NCBI GenBank assembly: GCA_023386885.1 | Contig: JAEWIX010000089.1 | Coordinates: 1 to 11,597, forward strand | Source of the DNA: Pseudomonadota bacterium | GTDB lineage: Bacteria; Pseudomonadota; Alphaproteobacteria; Rhizobiales; Xanthobacteraceae | DNA length: 11,597 nt | Direction of reading: 5' to 3' | Part shown: positions 1 through 7,255 of the stretch, piece after piece | How positions within the stretch are numbered: position 1 is the first letter of the stretch | How the letters are laid out: each line of letters starts with the position of its first letter | The notes under the pieces: generated by a model | Seen by the model: only the letters and a program-made list of their open reading frames with translations | Told to the model about the DNA's origin: nothing | The model's database searches: none | Made by a program: the position numbers and the translations under genes

Positions 1-377
1 AACAGCAACAGCAGCGACAGGCCGGTGATGACTTCCGGCATCACCAGCGGCGCATACAACATGCCGGAGAACAGCGTGCGGCCGCGGAACGCGGCGCCGC
101 GCACCAGCGCCAGCGCCGCCAGCGTCCCGAGCACCGAGGCCAGCGTCGCCGAAACCGCGGCAACGCGCAGGCTCGTTGCCAACGCCGACAGCATCGCCTC
201 ATCTTGGAAGAACGTCGTGTACCAGCGCAGCGACCAGCCGCCCCAGACCGTAACCAGTTGCGAGGCATTGAACGAATAAATCACGAGGATCACGATCGGC
301 AGGTACAGAAAGGCAAGTCCCAATGCCAGGGACACGACATTAAACCGCGACATCGCTGCAAAGCGGCCGCCGCTCAC
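1..377 (-). CDS. potI: Polyamine-type ABC transporter permease PotI, N-terminal part (cut by left window edge)
   Basis: This is one of the two membrane permeases of an ABC importer, most like PotI/PotC of the putrescine and spermidine systems. About 125 codons are visible. Reading from the ATG at 353 the protein begins MSRFNVVSLALGLAFLYLPI, a first membrane helix followed by the typical 'VILVIYSFNAS' segment and the 'WGGWSLRWY' motif of this family. A second hydrophobic segment (about residues 60-85) and the start of a third are present. The EAA loop that contacts the ATPase lies beyond the edge. A GTG at 377-375 overlaps the potH stop codon by 4 bp (GTGA) and is in frame, adding 8 residues; I use it because it implies translational coupling, but neither start has a strong ribosome binding site. 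The substrate cannot be fixed from a permease fragment. Confidence 0.85.
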   Translation of the reverse strand, partial: MSGGRFAAMSRFNVVSLALGLAFLYLPIVILVIYSFNASQLVTVWGGWSLRWYTTFFQDEAMLSALATSLRVAAVSATLASVLGTLAALALVRGAAFRGRTLFSGMLYAPLVMPEVITGLSLLLL

Positions 378-1285
378 GATCGCACCATCTGACGACGCTG
401 AAACCGGTCGTAGATCACCAGCGGCAGCAACAGGATCAACAGCAGCATCACCGCCGTGGCTGCAGCGACCGGCCAGTCGCGATTGGTGAAAAATTCCAGC
501 CACAAGGTCTGGCCGATCATCAGCGAATCCGATCCCGCCAGCAGATCCGGAATGACGAATTCGCCGACCAGGGGAATGAAGCACAACAGAGCGCCGGCAC
601 CGATCCCCGGCAAGGACAGCGGCAGCGTCACGCGCCAGAAGCTCTGCACCGGCGAACTGCCAAGATCGGCGGCGGCTTCAAGCAATGCGGGATCCAGTTT
701 CGACAACGTCGCGTAGAGTGGCAGGATCATGAACGGCAGGTAGGAATAAACCATGCCGATATACATGGCGGTGTCGGTCGACAGCCACACCACCGGCTCC
801 GACACGATATGCAGTGCCAGCAGAATCTGATTCAATAATCCATCATGCTGCAGGATATTGATCCACGCATAGATGCGGATCAGGAACGAGGTCCAGAACG
901 GCACGATCACGAGCATCATCGCCAACGGCTGCCAACGTCGTGGCAGGCGCGACATCGCATAGGCGATCGGATAACCGATCAGCAACAGCAGCGCGGTCGC
1001 AGTCGCCGCCACCGTGAGGCTGCGCAGGCCCGACGCCACGTAGAGATTATCCGAGAGGAGCAGACGGAAGTTGTCGAACGACAGCGCTGCGAAGGCCGCA
1101 ACCAGCGCCGGCCAGCCCGCTCCCAGATCGAACGCCGGCAGATAAGGCGGCTGCGCGATGGCCACCTGCGACAGGCTGAGCTTGAGAACGACCCCGAACG
1201 GCACCAGAAAGAACAGCACCATCCAGCCGTAAGGCGCGATGGCGGCAAGACGCGCCGGCCGTGTGAAGATGTTGCGTGCGCTCAT
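374..1285 (-). CDS. potH: Polyamine-type ABC transporter permease PotH
   Basis: First permease of the putrescine/spermidine-type importer, 303 residues from the chosen start (MSARNIF). It shows about six membrane helices: one near the N-terminus (YGWMVLFFLVPFGVVLKLSL), a long periplasmic loop after it as usual in PotB/PotH, then helices around residues 90-110, 123-145, 175-195, 230-250 and 275-295. The cytoplasmic EAA loop is clear at about residues 203-227 (EAAADLGSSPVQSFWRVTLP), the site that docks the ATPase. The start at 1285 lies 1 bp past the potG stop. An in-frame ATG 12 codons upstream (1321) would run deep into potG and adds a non-hydrophobic stretch, so I reject it. Its stop overlaps the possible GTG start of potI. 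With PotG and PotI it should form a type I import channel in the inner membrane. The exact polyamine is inferred from family resemblance only. Confidence 0.9.
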   Translation of the reverse strand: MSARNIFTRPARLAAIAPYGWMVLFFLVPFGVVLKLSLSQVAIAQPPYLPAFDLGAGWPALVAAFAALSFDNFRLLLSDNLYVASGLRSLTVAATATALLLLIGYPIAYAMSRLPRRWQPLAMMLVIVPFWTSFLIRIYAWINILQHDGLLNQILLALHIVSEPVVWLSTDTAMYIGMVYSYLPFMILPLYATLSKLDPALLEAAADLGSSPVQSFWRVTLPLSLPGIGAGALLCFIPLVGEFVIPDLLAGSDSLMIGQTLWLEFFTNRDWPVAAATAVMLLLILLLPLVIYDRFQRRQMVRS

Positions 1286-1286
1286 G

Positions 1287-2432
1287 TCATCGATCCAGCA
1301 CCACGCAATCGTCCGGTGCAAACCACGCCGTCACCCGCTGTCCGACGCCGTAGGCATCCGCATTGAGGCGCGCGGCATTGGCGAGCGACGCGCGCAGCGA
1401 TGCGCCGCCGTCGAGCACGATCGTGTAGGACGACGCGCTGCCGAGATAAGACACGTCGGCAATCACGCCTTCGAGCCGGTTCATCGTGCCGGCATGAGAA
1501 TCGTCCGCCGGCGCCCGCTGTGACAACCTGATCTTTTCCGGCCGGATGGCGACGCAGACTTCGGCAACGTCACCGAGACCGCGCGGCGCCGACGCCGACA
1601 GCACACCCGCGCCTTGCGTGGTCACGCGCAGGCGACCCGCCTCGCGCGCCTCGATCCGGCCTTCAAGGATGTTGACGTCGCCGACGAATTCGGCGACCCA
1701 CCGCGAGCAGGGCTCCTCATAGAGTTGGCGCGGCGTCGCCACCTGCGCGAGCCGGCCCGCGTTCATCACACCGATGCGATCCGCCAGGGTCATCGCCTCG
1801 TCCTGATCGTGGGTCACCACGATGAAGGTGAGGCCAAGCTGGCGCTGCAATGCCAGCAATTCGCGCTGGGTGCTCTCACGCAATTTCTTGTCGAGCGCTG
1901 CCAGCGGTTCATCGAGCAACAACAATTGCGGCCGCCGCGCTACCGCGCGCGCCAGCGCCACGCGCTGACGCTGGCCGCCCGACAGTTGCTCGGGACGACG
2001 CTTCGCCAAACCCTCCAGACGAACCAGCGCCAGCAATTCGGCGACACGCGCCGCAATCTCGGCGCGCGACATGCCGGCGCGGCGCAGCCCGAACGCAATA
2101 TTGTCGCGGACATTGAGATGCGGGAACAGCGCGTAGTTCTGGAACATCATGTTGACCGGACGCTGATGCGGCGGCATCGGCGCGACGTCCTCGCCATGCA
2201 GCAGAATCCGTCCGGAATCCGGCGTCTCGAATCCGGCCAGCATCCGCAGCAGCGTGGTCTTGCCGCAGCCGCTCGGCCCCAGAAGCGCGAAGAACTCACC
2301 CGCCTTGATATCAAGCGACACGCCATCGACCGCGGTAAAGCCACCGAACCGCTTCCCGACCGCATCGATGCGCAGCAGCGGCAAGGCCGTGCCTGCGTTC
2401 GCCTGTGGCGCCGTTTCCGAAAGTGCCCCCAC
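1287..2432 (-). CDS. potG: Polyamine-type ABC transporter ATP-binding protein PotG
   Basis: ATPase subunit that powers the importer, 381 residues. Visible motifs: Walker A GPSGCGKTT (52-60), Q-loop in MMFQNYALFPH (Gln98), ABC signature LSGGQRQRVALARA (150-163), Walker B LLLLDEP (170-176), D-loop AALD, and switch histidine His208 in VTHDQDEAM. A C-terminal TOBE-type regulatory region follows from about residue 285, with the 'IRPEKIRLS' segment common to this family. The length matches PotG/PotA (about 375-385). The start is GTG at 2432, with a GGGGG run about 7 bases upstream as the only ribosome-binding-site candidate. It is the first gene of the potG-potH-potI set on this strand. The family usually has a periplasmic binding protein (PotF/PotD) gene beside it, but the gene upstream here is unrelated. 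Assignment to the polyamine group over Fe or sulfate importers rests on the PotG-like MMFQNYALFPH and GFETPDSG segments and on the permeases. Confidence 0.92.
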   Translation of the reverse strand: MGALSETAPQANAGTALPLLRIDAVGKRFGGFTAVDGVSLDIKAGEFFALLGPSGCGKTTLLRMLAGFETPDSGRILLHGEDVAPMPPHQRPVNMMFQNYALFPHLNVRDNIAFGLRRAGMSRAEIAARVAELLALVRLEGLAKRRPEQLSGGQRQRVALARAVARRPQLLLLDEPLAALDKKLRESTQRELLALQRQLGLTFIVVTHDQDEAMTLADRIGVMNAGRLAQVATPRQLYEEPCSRWVAEFVGDVNILEGRIEAREAGRLRVTTQGAGVLSASAPRGLGDVAEVCVAIRPEKIRLSQRAPADDSHAGTMNRLEGVIADVSYLGSASSYTIVLDGGASLRASLANAARLNADAYGVGQRVTAWFAPDDCVVLDR

Positions 2433-2519
2433 CCTTAACCCCCGATGATGCCGCGCTCGCCATCACGCCGAAACCCCGTTCACCGAAGCCTCCGGCGTGG
2501 CTGGATTTCGAGAAACAAT

Positions 2520-2548
2520 GATGTAGCCGGGGATGCGCGAAGGCTCAA
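2520..2548 (-). promoter_or_regulatory. Possible promoter for potGHI
   Basis: On the minus strand TTGAGC (2548-2543) and TACATC (2525-2520) are separated by 17 bases, a possible -35/-10 pair in the gap upstream of potG. The -10 match is poor (3 of 6), so this is weak. It sits next to the probable terminator of the cyclic-di-GMP gene, which would make sense if potGHI is transcribed on its own. Confidence 0.22.
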
Positions 2549-2558
2549 CCGCCGCGCG

Positions 2559-2577
2559 ACAAAACGCTGCGGGCAGC
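2559..2577 (-). terminator. Probable intrinsic terminator of the GGDEF/EAL gene
   Basis: Read on the minus strand, about 18 bases after the stop codon, GCTGCCCGCAGC can fold into a short stem (4-5 bp) and is followed by GTTTTG. The stem is short for a strong terminator. A larger inverted repeat, GGCTCAACCGC at 2542-2552 and GCGGTTCAGCC at 2590-2600 with one mismatch, encloses it and overlaps the stop codon, which may strengthen the structure. Confidence 0.4.
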
Positions 2578-2594
2578 AGAAAGATCGGCGCGGT

Positions 2595-5288
2595 TCAGCC
2601 GAATTTCCGGCCGGCAGTCAACAGTTTCGGCTCGGCGCGGCCAACCAGCGCGGCATACTGCTCGATCGGCGCCGGCTTGCCGATGAAGAAGCCCTGAATC
2701 ACGTCGCAGGATTCATCCGCGAGGAAACACAGTTGCTCGTAGGTTTCGACGCCCTCGGCCACGATCGACATATGCAGGCCATGTCCAAGCCCGATGACCG
2801 CGCGAATGATCGCCGCCGATTGCGGATTGTGACCGAGATTCATCACGAAGGCCCGGTCGATCTTGATCTTGTCGAACGGGAACGCTTGCAGGTAGGTCAG
2901 CGACGAATAGCCGCTGCCGAAGTCGTCCATCGAAATGCGCACGCCCAGCGCTTTCAACCGACGCAACAGACCGAGGCCACGATCGAAATCCTCGATCAGC
3001 ACGCCCTCGGTGATTTCCAGTTCGAGACGCCCCGGCGCAAGCCCGGTTTCGAGCAATACCGCATGCAGGAAGTTCACCAGGTCGCTGTGCATGAACTGCG
3101 CCGGCGACAGGTTGACCGCGATCTGCAGCGGCTTCGGCCACGACGCCGCCTCGCGACAGGCTTCGCGCAAAATCCACTGGCCCATTTCAACGATCAGGCC
3201 GCTCTCTTCCGCCAGCGGAATGAAGTCACCCGGCGGGACGTCGCCACGCGTAGGATGCCGCCAGCGCGCAAGCGCTTCGAACCCGATGGTTTCGCGCTCG
3301 GCATCATCGCGGCTTGCGCGCGCCTGCGGCTGAAAGTGCAACGACAGTTCGCCATTGCGGATCGCCATCGACAGGTCTTGATGCAGAATCCGCCGATCAC
3401 GAATCTGCCGATCCATCTGCGGTTCATAAATATTGATCGAGCCACGCGACCGCGCCTTGGCCCGGAACAAGGCCGCGCCGGCATTCGCCAGCAGCGAAGC
3501 CGCATCGTTGCCGTTGGCCGGGAAAATGGAGATGCCGGTGGTGAGGCCGGTGCGAACCGACTTGCCATCGATGCGGAATTCCTCCGCCATGGTCTCGACC
3601 AGACGATTGGCCACCGTCAACGCCGCCTCGGGCTGCGACCCATCGATGATCAGACCGAATTCGTCGCCGCTCAGCCGCGCCACGACGCCGCCGCCGGCGG
3701 CTTCCTGAATCCGCTGCGACACCTCGACCAGCAGCTTGTCGCCGACCGCGTGGCCGAACACATCGTTGATCTCCTTGAGACCGTCGAGGTCGACCGACAA
3801 TACCGCGAATTTCTCGTCCGTTCCGTCGCACGCCTCGATCATCTGGGACAGCGACTGCAGGAATGCCGGGCGGTTCGGCAGATCCGTCAGGCCGTCGTGA
3901 TAGGCCATATGCGCCATGCGCGCCTCGGTCTGGCGCCGGTCGGTAACGTCTTCATGCGTCTTGATCAGATATTGCGGCCCGCCTGCCTCGCCCGCGACCG
4001 TCACGCGCCGGGTCAGGAACAGCCGCAAGCCATCCTTGGTGCTGATCGGATGCTCCTCGGTTTGCATCCCGCCCTTCTTGATCGCGGCATTGTCCCGACT
4101 GATGATGACGGAGGCCTCGCGCGCGTTGAACAATTCCGCCGAGGTCAGTCCGGTGACGTCTTCGCGGCGGCGATTGAGAATGACTTCGGCGCGGCGGTTG
4201 GCGAGCAGGTAACGCCGGTCGGTGATGCTCTCCACCGTCACCGCGATCGGGATGTGGTCCACCACCGTTTCCAGAAACGCCTTGGCGTTTTCCAGTTGCT
4301 CCGACAGCGAAGCGCGCTCGGTCACATCGTCGAACAACGCGACAAGGAACTCGGGTTCGTTGTTCTGGTTGCGGACAAGCACGCGGTTGTTCGCCAGAAT
4401 GCAGCTTCGACCGTTGCGCTCGATATGAATTTCACCGCTGGTTTGTCCCCTCGGCGCTTCCATGGCCGCCCGGTCGGCGGCATCGATCGCCGCGGCCGTC
4501 TTCGCCGTATAAAGTTCGTCGGCGCGTCGTCCGACAATCTTCTCACGCGAGAAGCCGGAAAACTGCTCGAAAGCCCTGTTGGCGAAGATGTAGCGGCCGT
4601 CCTCGACACTCTTCGCGGCGATACAGACCGGAACATTGTCCATAATGGATTCGAGGAAGCTGTTGGCGGAGGCCAGTTGCTTCGCGAGGTTGCGCTGTTC
4701 GGTGCAATCCTCGTGAGTCGAAACCGCACCGCCGTTCAACAGTCGATAGCGCTTCACCAGGATCGAGCGACCATTGGTCAGTTCGAGAATCAGGCCATTG
4801 GTATCCACGGCATAGGCATCGCCGTGGTCGGCCACTTCGGGAATCCCCTGCCGCCGGCGTAGCGCGAAAAGTTCACGACCGGTGATACCCGATGCAATGT
4901 CGCCGCGGGTGAGACCGTAAATTTCGAGGTAGCGATCGTTGCAGAAGACCACCTTGTCCTGGCGATTGACGATCACCACGCCATGGCTAAGCGTATTCAG
5001 CGCAGTGGTGACGAGGGCGGTGCCGCGCGAAAATGCGCGCTTGACCCGATTCAAGGCGGCAACCGCCCAAAGAACGATGGCGATCAAAAAGGCGAGAGCC
5101 ACCACACCGCCGATGACGAATTGCCATAGCAGGATCGGATCCGTCGCTCCGAACGAAGCCGTCTGGTCAAAGTTAGCAGGCAACGCCGATGCTGCCGCAA
5201 ACGGCACCACCGTCATTAAAACAAACGCCGCGCTCCAAGCAGGATTCGCTCCGTTGCCGCCTGCCTGCCACTTCTTGCCAGCCATCAT
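2595..5288 (-). CDS. Membrane-anchored PAS-PAS-PAS-GGDEF-EAL cyclic-di-GMP signalling protein
   Basis: An 897-residue sensor protein that should make and/or break the second messenger cyclic-di-GMP. In order: two hydrophobic segments (about 17-36 and 53-78) with a short periplasmic loop between them, then PAS-like domains at about 92-200, 205-327 and 333-452, GGDEF at about 455-622 and EAL at about 640-885. The cyclase motif reads SGDEF (540-544), a known tolerated variant of GGDEF. The phosphodiesterase side looks complete: EAL (671-673), Asn726 in NLSPAQF, Glu758 in LEITE, DDFGSG (788-793), Lys809 in KIKIDR, Glu845 in EGVET and Gln865 in QGFF. No RxxD inhibitory site is seen five residues before SGDEF (the residues are AGGG). 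Two ATG codons stand in tandem; AGGTGA just upstream is spaced better for the second (5285), which would shorten the protein by one residue. The signal sensed is unknown. Upstream is the divergent oxidoreductase gene, with 205 bp between. Confidence 0.93.
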   Translation of the reverse strand: MMAGKKWQAGGNGANPAWSAAFVLMTVVPFAAASALPANFDQTASFGATDPILLWQFVIGGVVALAFLIAIVLWAVAALNRVKRAFSRGTALVTTALNTLSHGVVIVNRQDKVVFCNDRYLEIYGLTRGDIASGITGRELFALRRRQGIPEVADHGDAYAVDTNGLILELTNGRSILVKRYRLLNGGAVSTHEDCTEQRNLAKQLASANSFLESIMDNVPVCIAAKSVEDGRYIFANRAFEQFSGFSREKIVGRRADELYTAKTAAAIDAADRAAMEAPRGQTSGEIHIERNGRSCILANNRVLVRNQNNEPEFLVALFDDVTERASLSEQLENAKAFLETVVDHIPIAVTVESITDRRYLLANRRAEVILNRRREDVTGLTSAELFNAREASVIISRDNAAIKKGGMQTEEHPISTKDGLRLFLTRRVTVAGEAGGPQYLIKTHEDVTDRRQTEARMAHMAYHDGLTDLPNRPAFLQSLSQMIEACDGTDEKFAVLSVDLDGLKEINDVFGHAVGDKLLVEVSQRIQEAAGGGVVARLSGDEFGLIIDGSQPEAALTVANRLVETMAEEFRIDGKSVRTGLTTGISIFPANGNDAASLLANAGAALFRAKARSRGSINIYEPQMDRQIRDRRILHQDLSMAIRNGELSLHFQPQARASRDDAERETIGFEALARWRHPTRGDVPPGDFIPLAEESGLIVEMGQWILREACREAASWPKPLQIAVNLSPAQFMHSDLVNFLHAVLLETGLAPGRLELEITEGVLIEDFDRGLGLLRRLKALGVRISMDDFGSGYSSLTYLQAFPFDKIKIDRAFVMNLGHNPQSAAIIRAVIGLGHGLHMSIVAEGVETYEQLCFLADESCDVIQGFFIGKPAPIEQYAALVGRAEPKLLTAGRKFG

Positions 5289-5341
5289 TCACCTGCGGAT
5301 ACCGCACGCAATATCTGGCCGCGCCAATTTGAATCAGGTAA

Positions 5342-5420
5342 ACGGGTAGCGCTCCCGTGCCGTAATTCGGCTCAAATTCGGGCAAATGCGGTCGCATGAT
5401 TAATACTTTACTAATATTGC
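5342..5420. promoter_or_regulatory. Divergent regulatory region between the GGDEF/EAL gene and the oxidoreductase gene
   Basis: The 205-bp gap between the two divergent genes must hold both promoters. It contains a near-perfect palindrome at 5342-5358 (ACGGG, t, AGCGCT, CCCGT) and an AT-rich patch at 5397-5418 that stands out from the GC-rich surroundings. I could not identify a confident -35/-10 pair on either strand, so this is a location and not a defined promoter. Confidence 0.3.
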
Positions 5421-5493
5421 GCCACGCAGGCTGTGAAACGCCGCAGGCTGCGGCGATCCGCTCCAAGCCGCTCCCGCCGCGATCACGTCATCA

Positions 5494-6612
5494 ATGAGCC
5501 GAACGCCGATGGATCAAGTCGAATGCGTCATCGTCGGAGCGGGCGTTGTCGGCCTGGCGATTGCACGACGACTGGCGCGCGCCGGCCGCGAGGTCATCGT
5601 GCTGGAAGCGACGGAAGCAATCGGCACCGGCATATCGTCGCGCAACAGCGAGGTGATCCACGCCGGCATCTATTATGCCGCCGGCAGCATGATGGCCCGG
5701 ATGTGCGTGAGCGGCAAAGCTATGCTCTATGCCTATTGCCGGGAGCACGACATTCCGCACCGCAATTGCGGCAAGTTGATCGTCGCGACACGGCCGGAGG
5801 AAGTCGACAAGCTTCAATCCATCAAGGCGCGCGCCGAAGCCAACGGCGTCGGCGATATGCAACTCCTGAGCGGTAGGGAAGCGTGCGCGCTGGAGCTGGC
5901 GCTGAGTTGTCAGGCAGCGCTGTTGTCACCTTCGACCGGGATCGTCGACAGCCACGCCTTGATGCTGTCGCTGCGCGGCGAGGCCGAAGCCGCCGGCGGC
6001 GCATTCGCATTTCACGCGCCATTACTTCAGGCGCGCATCCAGGGCGAGTGCATCGAGATAGATGTCGGCGGTGAAAACCCGATGTCGCTGCAATGCCGAT
6101 GGCTCATCAACGCCGCTGGTCTCGCTGCAACCATGGTCGCGCGCCAAGTCGACGGCATGCCGCTCGACCGCATTCCGCCGGCCTATCTCGCCAAGGGCAA
6201 TTACTTCAGTTGCAGCACCCGTTCGCCGTTTTCGCACCTGATTTATCCGGTGCCGGAGCCCGGCGGACTGGGCGTCCACCTGACGCTGGACCTTGCGGGT
6301 CAAGCCAAGTTCGGGCCCGACGTCGAATGGATCGATAGCGTCGATTATGTCGTGGATCCCGAGCGCGCGAACAGGTTCTATCCGGCCATTCGCCGCTACT
6401 GGCCCGGCCTCCCCGACGGCGCATTGATGCCCGGCTACGCCGGCATACGTCCAAAGATCGTCCCGCCCGCCGTGGCCGTGCAGGATTTCGTCATTCAGGG
6501 GCCACACGATCACGGTGTCGCCGGGCTGATCAATCTGTTCGGGATTGAGTCACCTGGATTGACGTCGTGCCTCGCTCTCGCGGATCACGTCGGGAATTTG
6601 GTGCAAGGCTGA
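5494..6612 (+). CDS. FAD-dependent oxidoreductase, L-2-hydroxyglutarate oxidase type
   Basis: A 372-residue flavoprotein of the DAO (D-amino-acid oxidase-like) family. The N-terminal FAD-binding fold shows VIVGAGVVG (residues 12-20) with the acidic residue after the second strand (VIVLEA). The block RNSEVIHAGIYY (50-61) and the C-terminal GIESPGLTSCLAL (350-362) are close to those of L-2-hydroxyglutarate dehydrogenase/oxidase (LhgO, L2HGDH). This points to oxidation of L-2-hydroxyglutarate or a related 2-hydroxy acid, passing electrons to oxygen or quinones. The protein is some 50 residues shorter than E. coli LhgO, so the exact substrate is uncertain and I give no symbol. No signal peptide is seen. 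The start at 5494 has no strong ribosome binding site; an in-frame ATG at 5509 (MDQVECVIVG) would place the FAD motif nearer the N-terminus and is equally plausible. It stands alone, with no co-directional neighbour close by. Confidence 0.8.
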   Translation: MSRTPMDQVECVIVGAGVVGLAIARRLARAGREVIVLEATEAIGTGISSRNSEVIHAGIYYAAGSMMARMCVSGKAMLYAYCREHDIPHRNCGKLIVATRPEEVDKLQSIKARAEANGVGDMQLLSGREACALELALSCQAALLSPSTGIVDSHALMLSLRGEAEAAGGAFAFHAPLLQARIQGECIEIDVGGENPMSLQCRWLINAAGLAATMVARQVDGMPLDRIPPAYLAKGNYFSCSTRSPFSHLIYPVPEPGGLGVHLTLDLAGQAKFGPDVEWIDSVDYVVDPERANRFYPAIRRYWPGLPDGALMPGYAGIRPKIVPPAVAVQDFVIQGPHDHGVAGLINLFGIESPGLTSCLALADHVGNLVQG

Positions 6613-6650
6613 CGTCGCATCACCCGTCGCGATACATCGCAATCAAATTA

Positions 6651-6665
6651 CGTTCGCTCCGAACG
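6651..6665 (+). terminator. Weak terminator candidate after the oxidoreductase gene
   Basis: CGTTCG-CTC-CGAACG forms a 6-bp stem with a 3-base loop about 40 bases past the stop codon. Only a mildly T-rich stretch follows (ACATTTGGCTTT), so termination here is uncertain. Confidence 0.25.
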
Positions 6666-6762
6666 ACATTTGGCTTTAGCGCGTTGCAAGGAATGCACCA
6701 AGCGAAATGGCTCGTACAAAGCGGCAGCAATTGTGCGTCGTGATGAGGCTGAATATCAGCTT

Positions 6763-6808
6763 GCGAGAACTTCGCTTCCGACTCAATCAGAAGCGAAGAA
6801 TCTCTCGC
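6763..6808. other. Long imperfect hairpin between convergent genes
   Basis: A perfect 9-bp inverted repeat, CTTCGCTTC (6770-6778) and GAAGCGAAG (6790-6798), is separated by 11 bases. After a small asymmetric internal loop it extends into a second 6-bp stem, GCGAGA (6763-6768) with TCTCGC (6803-6808). It lies between the oxidoreductase gene (plus) and a YdcH gene (minus), where a two-way terminator or a transcript-end stabilising structure would be expected. No T-run follows on either strand. Confidence 0.45.
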
Positions 6809-6816
6809 GCGCTCGA

Positions 6817-6845
6817 CCTAGTGCAACATCGCCTAGTGCAGTGTC
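6817..6845. repeat. Short tandem duplication at the end of the minus-strand YdcH gene
   Basis: CCTAGTGCA occurs at 6817-6825 and again at 6832-6840, a 15-bp period with about 12 of 15 bases matching between the two units. The second copy includes the TAG stop codon of the minus-strand YdcH gene (6833-6835), and the first copy repeats that stop just outside the gene. It looks like a small local duplication. Confidence 0.5.
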
Positions 6846-7018
6846 GCGTCGGCGTGTTGCCGGAGCTTTTCGATTTCATCCTTGAGGAGCAATTTTCGGC
6901 GCTTGAGTTCGACGATGCGAAGATCGTCGGTGGACAGATGCCTAAGGGCCTCGTGCAACTCACTCTCGAGAACGCGGTGTTTCCGTTCCAGTTCAACGAG
7001 ATGCGACTGAACCGCCAT
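6833..7018 (-). CDS. YdcH / DUF465 family small protein
   Basis: A 61-residue, highly charged, probably fully alpha-helical protein. The segment from about residue 5 to 55 (LVELERKHRVLESELHEALR followed by ELKRRKLLLKDEIEKL) has the pattern of the YdcH/DUF465 family: a helical hairpin ending in the conserved LKxRKLxLKDEI block. Family members are small cytosolic proteins of unknown function, widespread in proteobacteria and often present as several paralogs. The start at 7018 is well supported by GAGGAGG at 7031-7025 with 6-base spacing. A longer open frame extends far upstream but lacks such a site and is out of character for the family. It is divergent from a paralog at 7256, and convergent with the oxidoreductase gene. 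Confidence 0.85.
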   Translation of the reverse strand: MAVQSHLVELERKHRVLESELHEALRHLSTDDLRIVELKRRKLLLKDEIEKLRQHADATLH

Positions 7019-7068
7019 ATAAAACCTCCTCGGGCTGGGATGAATCTCAAACGCGATTTGGATAATGA

Positions 7069-7096
7069 AGTCTACATGACATGGGAAATCTGTCGA
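7069..7096 (-). promoter_or_regulatory. Candidate promoter for the minus-strand YdcH gene
   Basis: On the minus strand TCGACA (7096-7091, 5 of 6 to TTGACA) and TAGACT (7074-7069, 4 of 6 to TATAAT) are 16 bases apart. Transcription would start near 7062, giving a leader of about 44 bases before the strong ribosome binding site and ATG. Based on consensus matching only. Confidence 0.35.
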
Positions 7097-7168
7097 TAGA
7101 TATAAGGTCGCGGAAGCAGCTTTCCGCGCCGTCATGAAAAACAAAACGTGAGTGCGGAACCACGCCGC

Positions 7169-7184
7169 TTGCGCGCGCGCGCAA
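7169..7184. promoter_or_regulatory. 16-bp perfect alternating CG palindrome, possible operator
   Basis: TTGCGCGCGCGCGCAA is its own reverse complement over all 16 bases and contains a 12-base alternating GC tract. Its left end forms the -35 box of the candidate promoter for the plus-strand YdcH gene, so a dimeric regulator bound here would block RNA polymerase. Alternating CG tracts can also adopt left-handed DNA. The sequence is directly visible; a regulatory role is inference. Confidence 0.4.
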
Positions 7185-7197
7185 TCGTCAGGATAAT
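7169..7197 (+). promoter_or_regulatory. Candidate promoter for the plus-strand YdcH gene
   Basis: TTGCGC (7169-7174) and GATAAT (7192-7197) are separated by exactly 17 bases, a good sigma-70-type arrangement. Transcription would begin near 7204, about 50 bases before the ATG at 7256. This favours 7256 as the true start over the earlier in-frame codons at 7148 and 7196, which lie upstream of or inside this promoter. Confidence 0.45.
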
Positions 7198-7255
7198 GAT
7201 CGAAGACCGCAGACGATTTGCTGCTACCGTTTCGCGATGCAAGATTTCGTATGAC

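Noticed and set aside
1614..2438. 274-codon open frame on the plus strand
   Set aside because: Antisense to potG, rich in Arg/Gln/His, with no family motifs; a shadow.
2445..4862. Very long open frame on the plus strand (about 805 codons)
   Set aside because: It is antisense to the GGDEF/EAL gene, whose motifs are unmistakable. The plus-strand translation is Arg/Gln/His-rich with no recognisable domain, typical of a shadow frame in GC-rich DNA.
5173..5466. 97-codon minus-strand open frame overlapping the start of the GGDEF/EAL gene
   Set aside because: Its last third is out of frame with the real gene and there is no recognisable domain. The region is better read as intergenic DNA.
6670..6885. 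71-codon plus-strand open frame between the oxidoreductase and YdcH genes
   Set aside because: It overlaps the YdcH gene antisense, runs through the hairpin and has no ribosome binding site or motif.
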